A stretch of 64,000 bases of DNA. It comes from Owenia fusiformis. Its lineage: Eukaryota > Annelida > Polychaeta > Sabellida > Oweniidae. A program made the translations under genes and the position numbers. The notes under the pieces were generated by a model. It was not told where the DNA came from. It worked only from the letters and a program-made list of their open reading frames with translations, and ran no database searches. Shown one piece after another: positions 25,001 to 35,421 of the stretch. The DNA is taken from contig CAIIXF020000008.1 of assembly GCA_903813345.2 (NCBI GenBank), forward strand, positions 22,120,822 through 22,184,821, written 5' to 3'. Every line of letters begins with the position of its first letter. Position 1 is the stretch's first letter.

Positions 25001-26687
25001 TCTTTATTCAGATATTGGCTTAAGACTTTCACACCTCTGAAAAATAATGGAATATACAGTGTCACCAATATTCCATATTCCTTGTTCACAGGTGAATTTT
25101 CATAATTTGCCCCAAAATAGTGTTCCTTGTTCCCTGTTCACAGGTTTTCCCTACAGAAAGGGTCCGTTAACATGTAAGTCAATGGAAAAATATTCGGTTC
25201 TTTTGAAAAGCATTCCTTGTTCAAAGGTTTTCCCTACAGAGAGGTATTCCATCGGACAGGTTTTACTGTAGTATTACTTTTTTCCATCTTGGTCCAATTC
25301 TTGGGCAAATTTTATTAAGAGTATTATTAAAATGGTATGGAATTTTTTCAATTTCATGTCTTGCCATGAGTCGTGTGCTTTAATTCTTTTCACACATTGC
25401 AAAAGAATTTGAACATTATCGCTAAAAAGATTGAAATTCAACCAGACATTCAACATTTTTGCAAGCCTATTGCTGTCATAGTTTTTTCTCAACTGCCAAC
25501 TTGCTGTGTGTTAATATTATTTATGTTTTTTTTATAGATTCGATTAACAAATGGGACATCAATAACACAATCATTCCAAGCTAAAGAATCGCTAGCAGCT
25601 GTCAGGTTGTTTGTAGAAATGAATAGGACTGATGAAAAAGGCCCTTTCACTCTTATGACATCCTTTCCTAAAAAAGTATTTACAGACGATGATATGGAAA
25701 AGCCTTTACAGTTATTAGGTAAGTGTTTTTTCCAGTTCTTCCAAATTCTGGGATGTGTCTACAGGTCCGTAGCCAGGATTTGCCAAGGGGGGGTTCAAAA
25801 ATTTCCAGGGGGGTTCACATTTGACAATTTTGGCCCAAATATGGCTAAAATCACTTGAGAAGTGCTCAAAATGGTGAAAAACTGCATGATTTTGAAAGAA
25901 TATTTGGCCAGGGGGGGGGGGTTCGCCTGAACCCTGCGAACCCCCCTCTGGCTACAGGCCTGTGTCTAACACATTCAGTAGAAGTTGTGAACACATTTCC
26001 AAAGTGAATACCTTGTAATGTGAAAATGAGTGTCTTTCAGAATTCATTTTTAGAAACTTAAAGGTAATTGCTGGATTTATCAAGCAGACTTAATAAGCAT
26101 CCTTTTCTAAGATAAAATTCTGAGATAAAATCTGTAAGCTGATAAAAATATTCTGTTTGCCAAATTTCTATTTTGATACTTGAATGTTATGTCACTCATA
26201 ATCAAGTTTAATACATTGATGTCCAGATACAAAAATAATTAAGTGTTTGAGGGAGGGGGAAAATTTTACCTTTATTTATACCTTTATTTTTTAAAAGAAG
26301 CAACTCAGTTCGAAAAAGAAACTCAATGAATGTATATTACGTGTAATAAGTAAAGCCTCAGTCAGTCACATATGTTCAACAGTAGGGGTATGCGGCCATA
26401 ACTCCACAAAAGCGATATAGAAAATCGACATCATACTGCTAATCCCTGTATTTTATGCTGCATATTCCTATCGACTTTGGGAAGCTACAGTCACTGTATG
26501 ATAAATCAATTAATGTGACTGAGGCATTAAACCTTTAGAGGAGGAAGAGGAGTCAGTGTGAAATATAATTGATTAGGTTTTTGGACAGCTTGAAGTTCCC
26601 AGTCATAAAATATTGACATACTATGTGTATTGTAATATACTTCCAGGTCTAGTGCCATCTGCAGTTCTTATTGTCACAAAAAAGTAG
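7073..26687 (+). CDS. UBXN1: UBX domain-containing protein 1 (SAKS1-like), complete, 10 exons
   Basis: UBA-UBX adaptor of the p97/VCP ATPase in ubiquitin-dependent protein quality control. Coding exons are 7073-7125, 12365-12418, 12770-12858, 13500-13617, 14022-14153, 15069-15188, 20025-20148, 20430-20534, 25538-25718 and 26647-26687. All have GT-AG borders and consistent phases, giving 338 aa. The N-terminal UBA domain (about residues 1-40, with MEMGFP and an NAMDWLFNH helix) is followed by an acidic linker. Next comes a C2H2-like finger with C103, C106, H119 and H125, then a long charged coiled coil (about 138-232). A C-terminal UBX domain (about 258-338) ends in GLVPSAVLIVTKK. Length and order match human UBXN1 apart from the added finger segment. 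The gene spans about 19.6 kb because the introns are full of transposons. Confidence 0.96.
7187..7423. mobile_element. Mariner-type MITE (TA target duplication)
   Basis: The inverted ends CAGTTGGGGACA and TGTCCCCAACTG are flanked by TA at 7185-7186 and 7424-7425. Further in, AAATGACAGGT on the left pairs with ACCTGTCATTT on the right. A related but diverged element sits at about 40166-40323, so this is a family. It lies in UBXN1 intron 1. Confidence 0.75.
7438..7509. repeat. Perfect 72-bp palindrome
   Basis: The 35 bases at 7438-7472 are exactly complementary to 7475-7509, with a 2-base centre. It lies just right of the 7187 MITE in UBXN1 intron 1. Confidence 0.85.
7611..9195. mobile_element. 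Element bounded by clusters of a CCGACAATTGTCGG palindrome
   Basis: A perfect 30-bp palindrome lies at 7611-7640. Variants of its core follow at about 7662-7690 and 7712-7735 on the left. On the right, copies lie at about 9036-9055 (half site), 9073-9094, 9123-9142 and 9170-9195. The 1.3 kb between the clusters has no intact gene. This resembles subterminal repeats at the ends of a DNA transposon derivative. Class and exact ends are not clear. Confidence 0.5.
8915..8992 (-). repeat. tRNA-derived SINE head (tRNA-like)
   Basis: On the minus strand, TAGCCTCGTGGTTAGCGAG resembles an A box, and about 40 bases later AGTTCGAATCC is a B box, followed by GGACC and a T run. The acceptor stem does not pair, so it is a SINE-like or decayed tRNA sequence rather than a functional tRNA. 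Confidence 0.5.
9699..10796 (+). mobile_element. Mariner-derived non-autonomous element, copy A
   Basis: Long inverted ends (about 190 bp) begin CGAGGGGTGATCAATAAGTA and end with the complement, flanked by TA at 9697-9698 and 10797-10798. Around 10058-10249 it retains a decayed piece of mariner transposase (a degenerate form of the DNAPAHRSQ motif and a SPDL-like PHLLTCDLF segment). The full catalytic domain is absent. It lies in UBXN1 intron 1. Confidence 0.85.
11520..11650. repeat. Dispersed repeat, also inverted at 55785-55915
   Basis: The block with TTCTCACACCCCTAT-like, TTGGCTAATTCAAAT and CGAACATTCCGGGTATTACG phrases recurs in inverse orientation at about 55785-55915. It has no coding potential. 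The rest of 10.8-12.3 kb shows nothing I recognise. Confidence 0.5.
14159..14768. mobile_element. Fold-back element with TTAA ends next to a splice donor
   Basis: The ends TTAAAGGAATATTCCTTGCC and its exact complement form inverted arms of about 190 bp (to about 14345 and from about 14560). TTAA at both borders suggests a piggyBac- or Kolobok-type target. The left end lies 5 bases after the UBXN1 exon 5 donor at 14153. Confidence 0.75.
15410..15780. mobile_element. Short dispersed element, copy A
   Basis: The ends GCAGATGCAAGTAGGTA and the complement of GATGCGAATAG form short inverted repeats. A second, inverted copy lies at 47187-47636. Shared interior phrases include GTATAGTAGAAAGTTCCC, GGACAGATAACATTTTC and CATGGGGTCT in either sense. 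It lies in UBXN1 intron 6. Confidence 0.65.
15843..19882. mobile_element. 4.0-kb element with ~1-kb terminal inverted repeats
   Basis: The left arm (15843 to about 16845) is repeated in inverse orientation at about 18880-19882. The ends are AGTGCAGTCAGAATG and its complement. ATTAT at 15838-15842 and 19883-19887 looks like a 5-bp target duplication. The arms even carry mirror copies of the same chance open frame (16002-16196 plus, 19528-19722 minus). A second, inner inverted pair lies at about 17246-17290 and 17769-17815. The centre holds a further insertion (17998-18456). No transposase is visible. Confidence 0.75.
17998..18456. mobile_element. GGTATGGCA-repeat element, copy 1
   Basis: The ends GTTCACTGTATATAAA and TTTATATACAGTGAAC are exact inverted repeats. 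The interior is made of imperfect repeats of GGTATGGCAATGG or GGTATGGCACTGG type. It is the same family as 44953-45519. Confidence 0.75.
20623..21546. repeat. Inverted repeat pair upstream of the LINE
   Basis: About 75 bp at 20623-20700 recurs inverted at 21470-21546. Landmarks are GGCTTTG(C/T)ATAAAAAACC, GATACAG(A/T)CTTTGAAGGG and CAAATTTTAAAAT. This may mark the ends of a small element in UBXN1 intron 8. Confidence 0.5.
21602..24077 (+). mobile_element. 5'-truncated LINE with reverse transcriptase
   Basis: A non-LTR retrotransposon in UBXN1 intron 8. The main open frame (about 21731-23935) encodes reverse transcriptase. Recognisable blocks are NKAPGHDLVTPEH, SLDIKKCYDSVW (first catalytic Asp), QGVHQGGVCS and TYADDLILM (catalytic DD). 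A C-terminal CPLCG...H...C zinc-like motif follows. The 5' endonuclease is missing. The frame continues upstream (to about 21602, with FWRLVKTKRRG) only through a one-base frameshift near 21740. The 3' end is a run of ATAAAC repeats at about 24054-24077, typical of LINE tails. The clade is not certain. Confidence 0.88.
24415..25268. mobile_element. Pogo/mariner-type MITE with internal repeats
   Basis: The ends CAGTAAAACCTG and CAGGTTTTACTG are flanked by TA (24413-24414, 25269-25270). Inside, the phrase TTCCTTGTTCA(C/G)AGGTTTTCCCTA recurs near each end. It lies in UBXN1 intron 8. Confidence 0.75.
25762..25960. mobile_element. hAT-type MITE with 8-bp target duplication
   Basis: The ends CAGGTCCGTAGCCAG and CTGGCTACAGGCC are near-inverted. 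TGTGTCTA stands on both sides (25754-25761 and 25961-25968). The interior is G-rich and C-rich near the ends. It lies in the last UBXN1 intron, 44 bp after exon 9. Confidence 0.82.
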
Positions 26688-29201
26688 TTTTGGAAAGGAC
26701 CGCAAGATTTCTGATACAATTGAACAACCATACACGGCAGACAGACACTATTATAAAGAACCCTTTTTACATTGACTGGCTGTAAAGTTAACAGGGCTTG
26801 ACTACAGCATTGACCAATGGATAGTATTCATTAGATCAATCAAACCAATCAAAACAAGAAAACTGTAGAATTGAATTATTTCTGTTAAAAATGTAAAACT
26901 ATTATGTTTAACGCTCCAAATACCTGTTGGATGAAGCTTGTCTCAGTTGTGTATATTATGATGTCATTGATGACATATTCTCATTCACATTGAACACATC
27001 AAATTCAATATTAGAAATAAAAAATTGTTTTTCCAAACATTCATTTTATTTATTCTAATATATAAGCTACACTCAAATCAGAACTCAAATTATGAACAGT
27101 AGGAGTCTTGCATCAAGTATGCAGAACACATGGAATCTATACACTTTAGTGCTAAGATCTCCATTGTATGTTGTTGAAAACAGAGACCACAGCAAAGTGA
27201 ACACAGACTTGATGGAAGACTACTATGAACTCACACACATATTACTTTGTTGCAATGTCATATCAGCAGCTGTAAATAAATTATGAATTCATTCATTTTC
27301 ACATAAAGTATCCTGTAAGAGCTAAGTAGAGATTCTTAGAATGCCAATTGTTTGCTGAGATTCTTAGAATGTAAAAGTGTACATTAGCCCCAAGACAGAT
27401 ATGTCCCAAAGATATTACATGGCCTTGACTGTCCATATGCCCCTCCCCCCAATATTATTTTGAATAATCATTCATTCTTCACAATATTATTTACAACTGG
27501 TGACATGTTCAAACAGTCAATTTAACAAATCATCATCTTTTATTCAAACATCCTGTTAATTGCTAAAATCTCAAATTCAATATTTGCAATTGAGCTTGAG
27601 AAGTACACCAATCTATTGCTCAGGCTCAAGATGTGCAAGATGGAGGATCAAAAATCTTATATCTCCTTGCTGAACATTAAACTCTTGCACATCAGAAACT
27701 CTTATAATAAATAAACTTAAATTACTGATTGTCTTTAAATTACATTTCCCTTATAATTATAATAGTCTTGCATCAAGCCTTCATCCCATCCCCCAAAATC
27801 CACTTCCTAACTTGTTAGAGAAGGGGGACAAGAATGGGAGGACACAGGGGTTTGATGCATGGTATGCCAATTGCCAAATAAGGCTGTAAAGGCTAAAACT
27901 GTTATTCAAAAGTTTCGAATAAAAATGTATATATTTATAAGCCAGATCTCTTAATGTATATTCTACATCATATTAATTGTAAATACATGTACCTCTCTAA
28001 CAAGCTTTAGGTCTCATGATTGGCTTTGAACCAAGTGTTTTACAAGCATCTTTAACCTAAATTAACTCAATGACTAAAAGCCCAGTAACACCAGTAGTAA
28101 AGAGGATGTCAGTAGCTTATCGGTTCAACATGGTTTTGAGTTTGAAAAAATGTGAATACAGTGAATAAAATATTAAAATATTGTGGACATGTACTAAATA
28201 GTAATGTTACATCTAGCGATAAATTAAATGGCCTTTGGAAATGCTATTGTTAAATACTAAATCTAACTACATGTAATACTATAACTATAAATTCTAGTAC
28301 ATCTAATATTAAATATATAAAATTAAAATTATCCTGTACTTAGCTCCAGGTCTATTGTGACCAGCCATATTTAACGTAAAACAATTTCTTTTCATTTGCA
28401 TCTTTACTATATATCACTAATGTATGCACCATTTGAGGACATCAATAGTTTGTCCAATTACATTTATATATTCAATTTGAAAACGTCAAAAAGTACATGC
28501 TCTGAATAATTATCAGATAATACATTAAATAACATAACACAATAATTAAAAGTTGAATACAGTAACACTACATCCAGTGACGCATCAACTTAGAATCTAC
28601 ACTCATTTTCAAGAATTGCCCCAATATACACATGTAATTGTTCATGTAAAATCTCTAGATTCTTTCAATTAAATGGACTCTATATACTATTCTGGACTAA
28701 AAATACCCCTAATTTGATAAAAATCAGCCTGCAATTAGCACCACATATTTATTTTAATAAAATACTAAGTTTCTGTAAATAAAAAAATTTAGGTCTGGAG
28801 TTTAACTCTTGAAGGTGGAAGCTATAAGTTGTTTTGATTTTTATTAAAATTAGTGTTTATAGTTCGAAATTGAGGCCTGATTAAATTGATTCTCTTAAAT
28901 AATTATAACTTACATGTGTAACACTTACAGGTTGAGTTTCTGAAAAAAAAAAACAATGAAGCCTTTTGTTCAATGAAGATTTCAAGTAAAATCAATATTT
29001 AAGATGCAAAAGTGACCAAAGGAAGAATAGAAAAAGAGGACTTCCTCCTTTTCAATTTGTCCTATCAAATGATAATCCTGAAATTACTCAAAACTTTATG
29101 GAAAAAGACATGCCACGGAATGATAAGTGAAGAAAATTGTAAAATTGGAACAAGTTTTTCAAAACTCTCCTCTAGGCCTATATTAGAGTGTAAGTTGATT
29201 G
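26688..29201. other. Gene-free stretch between UBXN1 and the DHHC gene
   Basis: It should contain the 3' UTRs of two convergent genes. AATAAA-like signals are frequent in this AT-rich sequence, so I cannot choose the real ones. I see no coding exon and no clear element. Confidence 0.5.
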
Positions 29202-30149
29202 TTACTCTGCTCTTTGGTTTGTTTCCCAAAGGTAAGGGTTGCCCTCTTGAAATGTAGGTATGGGGAATATAAAGTTAAACAGCCACCAGGATCCAAAAAC
29301 AGTTCGGAAATTCACCTCAGGGGATATGTTGTATTTCTTGCTTCCTTTGAATCCTTCGTATGTTGTTTGTCCATGCCAGATCAGGGTTATCTGCCAGAAA
29401 AAGAACCAAGTAGTTACTAATAAAGATGCCCCGGAGAAGTACAGTTGAAGCATACAATAGCAGAACCACCATGATGTCTGTCCCATAAATGCTTGTATCA
29501 AAGTAATTGGTGGTATGTATGATATGATATGTCCCGAAAAGATTGGTTTCTCAATGTCCATGTATAGAAGACCAACTGCAATGAATATACTTAAGCCAAT
29601 GGAGGTGTAGAACAGCCATACAATGAAATAACGCTGGTTGTAGTAGGAGATGCAGTTACCAGTAAAGAAACAGTGATGATCTCTTTTGAACTGGCATATT
29701 TTGCAATGTTTGCAATGGAACGCACGTGGAGGAATGTTCACTTGACACTTGATACAAGTATCCCAGCCATCTTGCATTTGCTCCTCGGTTAGTGGCAATG
29801 GTGATGTTCCACGTACTTGAGACATCTGCTTTACGGAACACAATACCCAGTTGATAATGATCTGAATAAGGAGGAAGACTACAAGCGCAGCGAATCCATA
29901 GTAAAAGTGCATACTGTAGTCGTAACTGTATCTAGCAAGGATTTTCGGCACTTCAATTAAAACTTTCGTAAGTGATAATGAAAAGACCAAGTACCAGAAA
30001 AATGATACTCCATAAGCATTGGCGACTGCATGCTTCACACTAAAATCTCTTTCATCGTAATGGTCCTTTAACTTTTGCTTCAATGAAGGGCCTGTATACT
30101 TTCGTTCAGGGTATTCTTCGGAAGATAAGGCCCGCCTCAGATGTTCCAT
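29202..30149 (-). CDS. DHHC-type palmitoyltransferase
   Basis: Predicted S-acyltransferase that transfers palmitate to cysteines of target proteins in Golgi or other membranes. The 315-residue frame has no introns. Two membrane helices lie at about 48-66 and 83-104. The cysteine-rich zinc domain runs about 132-166 (CIKC, HCKHCKIC, then DHHC at 157-160 and FFTGNC). Further hydrophobic segments lie at about 174-196 and 226-258. DHHCFFTGNC followed by NQRYF is like the ZDHHC22/24 branch. The frame stays open 35 codons upstream, but without an ATG, so I start at 30149. The gene starts head to head with a plus-strand transcription unit beginning near 30300. Confidence 0.92.
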   Translation of the reverse strand: MEHLRRALSSEEYPERKYTGPSLKQKLKDHYDERDFSVKHAVANAYGVSFFWYLVFSLSLTKVLIEVPKILARYSYDYSMHFYYGFAALVVFLLIQIIINWVLCSVKQMSQVRGTSPLPLTEEQMQDGWDTCIKCQVNIPPRAFHCKHCKICQFKRDHHCFFTGNCISYYNQRYFIVWLFYTSIGLSIFIAVGLLYMDIEKPIFSGHIISYIPPITLIQAFMGQTSWWFCYCMLQLYFSGASLLVTTWFFFWQITLIWHGQTTYEGFKGSKKYNISPEVNFRTVFGSWWLFNFIFPIPTFQEGNPYLWETNQRAE

Positions 30150-30320
30150 TGTTGTAGTTTTACAAGATATTTTCCTCAAATATGTGTATTTCCTAGCTAA
30201 TTGGGTGGATTTGTAACGTGTTTGTAATTCAAAATCCGTCTCGAATGTAAACAAGATTATCTCGCGAGATTTGGGCCCCGAGATTTTAACGTGATCGAGA
30301 TTTAAGATGGCGGTACCGGG
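30150..30320. promoter_or_regulatory. Probable bidirectional promoter with TCTCGCGAGA
   Basis: TCTCGCGAGA near 30261 is a known motif of divergent housekeeping promoters. AAGATGGCGG near 30305 is YY1-like. The stretch is locally GC-rich and lies between the DHHC gene and a plus-strand exon with a donor at 30393. Confidence 0.5.
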
Positions 30321-30393
30321 AACTTTGAATCGAATTTATCGCGGTTTTCGACACGATTTCGAAGCAATAAAGTGTAGAGAAGACTAAACATAT
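30300..30393 (+). other. Candidate non-coding first exon of the LRR gene
   Basis: A good donor (GTAAGTA) follows 30393, and a good acceptor (TTGTAATTGTAG) precedes 34354, just upstream of the LRR start codon. The exon contains a 26-codon frame (30307-30387) closed before the donor, so it would be a 5' UTR exon with a small upstream ORF. The link is inferred and needs transcript data. Confidence 0.4.
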
Positions 30394-30886
30394 GTAAGTA
30401 TATCAACAATATGTGAAATGATTGTAGTCTAATGCAACTTTGGTCATAGACAGTGTAATTTCAGTTGAATCATGGACTTTTCAATATTTCACCATGAACC
30501 GAACAGTCTGATCGAGACCCTATCTGTTGTAGTATGTATCCAACAGACTGACTAGAAGTCAGTCTGTTAGGATGTACTACTTTCCTGTGGAAATTGCAGT
30601 GAAATTTTTTGCACAAAATTATCAATTAGAGGAACCATTTCTTCAATAAAATAAATATTACAAAATTTCAACTAATTAGTAAGGTACAATTAAATGCAAT
30701 AAAAAGTAACACAGCATATTGTCAAGTGGAAATAAAGCTAGTTGAAGTAAAAATGTGCAAATTAATTATACCCAATCGGCCATTTTGAATAGCACTTCCT
30801 ATGTAAACAAATATTTGGAATTACCAAACTTTAACATAGGTGCCTTATAGTCTGAATATAATTCAGACTAAATAGGATATAGTCTA

Positions 30887-32622
30887 CTATCTGTTGCAAG
30901 ACTAACGCCTGGCGTAACCGTCACCATGTTATTCATGTGTTTTTAAGTAGCGCAAGGATCCTGCCATGACCGTGGTATCGTGAAAGCCTGGTATAACCGC
31001 CACAATGCTGTATTATCACATGCTATCTGTTGCAAGACTAACGCCTGGTGTAACCGTCACCATGTTATTCGGTGTTTTTTAAGTAGCGCAAGGATCCTGC
31101 CATGACCGTGGCAGTGTTATTTTGTAAGCCTGGTATAACCGTGACAATGCTGTATTATATTGCAAGGCCTGTCATGACCGTGGTAATGTTAAAGCCTAAT
31201 ATGACCGTGACAATGCTTATAAGGCCTGTCATGACCGTGGTTGTATTTAAAGTAGCATGGGAACACTGTAATGACAATTTTTCTTCGTGTTTAACTACCT
31301 TAAATATGTAAATAAAGACTTCTAAAAATGTGTATTAATTTCACAACGAAAACCTAATTTTTACTCATAAATAATTTGCGAACAAACTATATCTCTACTC
31401 TCATTCAAGGAGCTTCGATTCGAAAGCATATACTTTCTATAATGATCAATAAATAAGATTTATCCATAAAAAATACCAACAGCAACGGGCGAAACATGAA
31501 GGTCATTAATGTCATATAAAGGTCGCGCCAGGCTTACACGATTACACTAGCACGGTCATGGCAGGCATTTAATATAATACAGCATTGTCGCGGTTATACC
31601 AGGCTTTCACGATAACATTACCACGGTCATGGCAGGATCCTTGTGCTACTTAAAAAACACCGAATAACATGGTGACGGTTACGCCAGGCGTTAGTCTTGC
31701 AACAGATAGGGTCTCTGTATTATATTGAAAATGCCTGCCATGACCGTGTTAATGTAATATAGTTCTGCAAGGCTTGACATGACCGTGACAATGTAGTATA
31801 GTATTGCAAGTTCAGATATGAGAGTGGTAATGTAGAAATTTACGATTAGGACTGCTATAACCGTGACAATGTGTATTGCAAAGCCTGGTATGACCGTGGC
31901 AACGTAATATAGTACTGCAAGGCCTGACATGGCCGTGACAATGTAATATAGTATTGCAAGGCTTGGTATGACCGCCGTGGCAATGTGATATAGTATTCCA
32001 AGTTCGGGTATGAGAGTGGTAATGTAGAAATTTATGATTGCTATAAGTGACCGTGACAATGTGTATTTCAAAACCTGGCATGACCGTGACAATGTATTAT
32101 GGGATCGCAAAGCCTGGTATGACCTTGACAATGTAATATAGTATTGCAAGGCCAGGTATGAGGGTGGTAATGTAGAAATTTAGGCTTAGTCCTACTATGA
32201 CTGTTATAATGTATTGCAATGACTAGTAAATATGTATGACATTAATGCCAGGAATATCCTTAACAATTTTAAGTGATCGGCATTACAATTAAACAGTTTA
32301 ATACTATGATCATGGTGTTTAACTACCTTAATCATGTCAAAATCAAAATTACTACAATACATTAATACATTAATATTCACATTCGCTTATAAACCACAAT
32401 AAAGGCTACGGTCGTGCCAGGCTTCCAGGGAAACACTTCCAGGGTCATGACAGGCCTTGCAATATACTACAGCATTGTCACGGTTATACCAGCCTGTCAC
32501 GGTTATACCAGGCTTACACGATAAAACTACCACGGTCATGGCAGGATCCTTGCGCTACTTAAAAACACTGATTAACATGGCGACGGTTGTGGCAGGCGTA
32601 AGTCTTGCAATAGATAGCATGT
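30887..32622. repeat. Complex TGACCGTG minisatellite with inverted ends
   Basis: Dozens of imperfect units of about 35-40 bp share the phrases GCAAGGCCTG(G/A)(T/C)ATGACCGTG and ACAATGTAATATAGTATT. Runs at 30.9-31.25 kb and 31.7-32.2 kb read one way. Runs at 31.53-31.71 kb and 32.4-32.6 kb read the other way. A CTATCTGTTGCAAGACTAACGCC block occurs at about 30890 and 31023, and its complement at about 31670 and 32590. The open frames inside are by-products of the repeat. Confidence 0.8.
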
Positions 32623-32942
32623 GGTCTGATCACAGATCCGGAGCCAGATCCAGCCCCTATTGGTACAATGGTAGTAGGCTCAATGAATAAATAAGAAAAT
32701 CGGACACAGCCAAAAATGGTACATCCAAAAATGACTACCCAAAAATATGAGCCTCGTACTCCCGGCTCGTACTGACCTTTATCAATCAGGCTATCAATCA
32801 TTGAGTGATCAATTTACATGTACCACTGGGTATTTTATTTACCCTGTAATCTCTTCTTCATATATTAGTTTGAATGGTTACATGATATTAATTATTGACG
32901 CTGTAAATCAAGTATTCCCGGGACAATTATTTCAGATTTTCT

Positions 32943-33307
32943 GAGCATAAAGATAATGGAGTGTTTCGGTCATAGGCCCCGGGAACATGTACAAAATAGC
33001 GAGTCGACATCTGTATTACAGTATTTTATACATGTTCCCGGGGCCTATGGTTTCGGTAATTTCTGGCAGTGTCCGATGTTGTTCGTCTCTCAAATTACGT
33101 CACATCGCAACAAACAGCCAATGGATTGCGGAGCCTAACAAACTGTTTTTATTGTTTCTACAGGAGTTTAAGAAACAACATGGAGTTTCTCGGTAATCTC
33201 TGATGTGACGTCATCCGGAGTTGCGTCACATTCTCAGAAAAGACATTTGATTTTGGGAATAAACATGAGAATAACAGAAATAGCCGAAACACTCCATTAT
33301 GTACGCT
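32943..33307. mobile_element. MITE containing a nested 27-bp hairpin
   Basis: The ends GAGCATAAAGATAATGGAGT and the complement near 33283-33307 (AACACTCCATTATGTACGCTC) form inverted repeats. Just inside lies a hairpin whose arms are 32971-32998 and 33024-33050 (CATAGGCCCCGGGAACATGT core). Confidence 0.65.
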
Positions 33308-33674
33308 CGGTTATTTTATGCTTTTATCAACAGACGCTTTCTTAATTATGTGGCTTTAGTGATTGCATGTGCTTTCAATTAGACTAGTTGAAAAATAGAT
33401 TTTCCAAAGATTTTGTGTCTTGTCCTTTTGTATACTAGTATTCATTGAGCCTAGACATCAAGAACAGGTACCTGGCAGAGGTCAGTGCCAATGATGAAGA
33501 TGAAGTTGCATTTTTATAAGTGGCTAGCCTGGAAGAATAGGCAATCTGTAACCTGACAATGTTCTCTTAGATTACCTTAGTAAGTTCAACAAGTTAAACC
33601 TAGTTTGGGTCTTATTTCCTATCTGACATATTTTGTGGCCCGTGACTATAGATAAACCGGATTGGGTTTAACTC

Positions 33675-33726
33675 GTTGAACCATGGGCTTTCAACTAGAA
33701 TTCTTATTGAAAGCCCATGGTTGAAC
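33675..33726. repeat. 20-bp perfect hairpin, 12-base loop
   Basis: 33675-33694 (GTTGAACCATGGGCTTTCAA) is exactly complementary to 33707-33726. A smaller palindrome around AGACTCTGGAGA lies at about 33895-33919. No function is visible. Confidence 0.7.
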
Positions 33727-34447
33727 TAAGATTACCCCATAAATATACTTGGCACTCACAAAATTGTCTGTATTTCAACGACGAACTCTGATTGGGTGGT
33801 GAGTTCAGAGATATATTGTAAATTGAAAGAGTGAAGAGAGTTAAAGGTACCATTAATAAGGGGTTGACTCTGGAGCAAGAAGGTCTAAAGACAGTAGACT
33901 CTGGAGAATCTCCAGAGTCTAAAAGCCAAGTGAGCATAGAAATCACTGAACACATACAAACTCAGATTGGTACATGGTTCCTTGATTGAATGCACATTTC
34001 AGAGTTCTGTGATTCTTGGATATTTAGGTCTCAATATTAAAGCACCACTTCTTGATCTTATTTACATGCGTACTACAGTATTAGTAATGGTGAACTCTCC
34101 TGGGTGAACTCTTCCCTACTCTCCTAGACTTGTTCACAAATGAGCACAAAAAATCCAATATATTTTTTTGGGCTCCTTTCCCAATGAATTTGGATACGCC
34201 TGGTTTCATGTTAAACATACACTTTACATTTTGAAGGGATTTGGTTTAGCGTGGAAATTTTTTATGTGTGGGTGGGGGGTAGATCCCCCCATCTAGAACT
34301 AATTACGGGCATGTCATAATTATGTTAATTTTATTAAACCTTTGTAATTGTAGGCTTGAAAGAATTGATATGCAGGACTACAGGATCTGACAATTTAACA
34401 CAAAAAGGACTTCTCCAAAAGAAATTTAATCTCATACAAGTGTGTTA

Positions 34448-35218
34448 ATGTACAAGATGACTGACGCTGATCAACGCAGCATTATCCGAATGAAAGTGAG
34501 AGAAGCCAGAGTATCAAAATGTCTCTCTCTAAATAAAATCAAACTTCATGTCATACCTGAAGAGGTTTTTGAGAAGCTTCGGAATTTGGAACATTTATAT
34601 ATGAGCAAATGTAAACTTGAGGGGTGCGTGTCATATAACCTATGTAAGCTACGGAAACTAACAACTATAGATTTTTCATCAAACAAGCTGATAGCAGTGC
34701 CAGAGGAACTATTTTCACATGTGAAACTACTACGTATATTGGATTTAAGTGCAAATAAACTGACGGTTATTCCAAGTAATATTTCTGAGCTAGAATACCT
34801 TATGGAATTAAACTTATCGCATAACCAAATTGTGCGATTGCCCGACCAGTTATGCAATTTACAGAGTCTTACTCATCTGGATGTTTCTTCAAATCTTTTA
34901 AGAGACATTGATGGAAGAATATTCACAGGTGATATATGCAATTCATTGTTGATTCTTAAACTATCAAATAACCTCCTGTATGAACTACCACGAGAAATGG
35001 GTCTCCTTAAACACCTAGAGGAATTGGATATTTCTAAGAATAATTTAAAGCATGTTCCATCTACATGTAAGTCATTATTAAAACTTCAAGTGCTGATTTA
35101 TCACGAGAATCCTTGGACAGTTGACCTAAAGAAATCTATGCGTAGGAAATATCAAATGCTTGAAGCAAGTTATGGTGCAGATGCAATAGAAACATTGTTT
35201 TCTTTGGTAACAAGATAG
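34448..35218 (+). CDS. Leucine-rich-repeat protein
   Basis: A 256-residue protein of about eight tandem LRR units of 22-24 residues (about 22-215), each with the LxxLxLSxNxLxxLP pattern, for example LRILDLSANKLTVIP and LEELDISKNNLKHVP. A short capping-like tail (NPWTVDLKKSMRRKYQML) resembles the end of small intracellular LRR proteins. There is no signal peptide and no membrane helix, so it is probably a cytosolic or nuclear scaffold. I cannot place it in a named family. The coding part is one exon. An acceptor just upstream (34353) suggests a 5' non-coding exon, perhaps at 30300-30393. The alternative start at 34457 would lose three residues. Confidence 0.85.
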   Translation: MYKMTDADQRSIIRMKVREARVSKCLSLNKIKLHVIPEEVFEKLRNLEHLYMSKCKLEGCVSYNLCKLRKLTTIDFSSNKLIAVPEELFSHVKLLRILDLSANKLTVIPSNISELEYLMELNLSHNQIVRLPDQLCNLQSLTHLDVSSNLLRDIDGRIFTGDICNSLLILKLSNNLLYELPREMGLLKHLEELDISKNNLKHVPSTCKSLLKLQVLIYHENPWTVDLKKSMRRKYQMLEASYGADAIETLFSLVTR

Positions 35219-35421
35219 TAGGCAGATGTTCTTTGTAAAAATGATACAAATCAAAATAATATAGATAGAATGTATAATCAGTCAAGATAATATTGGCCAA
35301 ATAGACCTAAAATAAATGTTTTCCAAGATTTTGTGGCTAGGCAACAAAAATGCATTTAGTGAATATTACCTCCAACGAGCATGGAGTGCTGGATATAATA
35401 TAACTATTGTATCATTTGTAG

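Noticed and set aside
31691-32149. Overlapping minus-strand frames in the minisatellite as a repeat protein gene
   Set aside because: Several frames are open at once and the peptides follow the DNA repeat unit. There is no start context or splice signal that I can defend.
30887-32622. CRISPR-like array
   Set aside because: Units are imperfect, spacer-free and change orientation, in an animal genome with no Cas genes.
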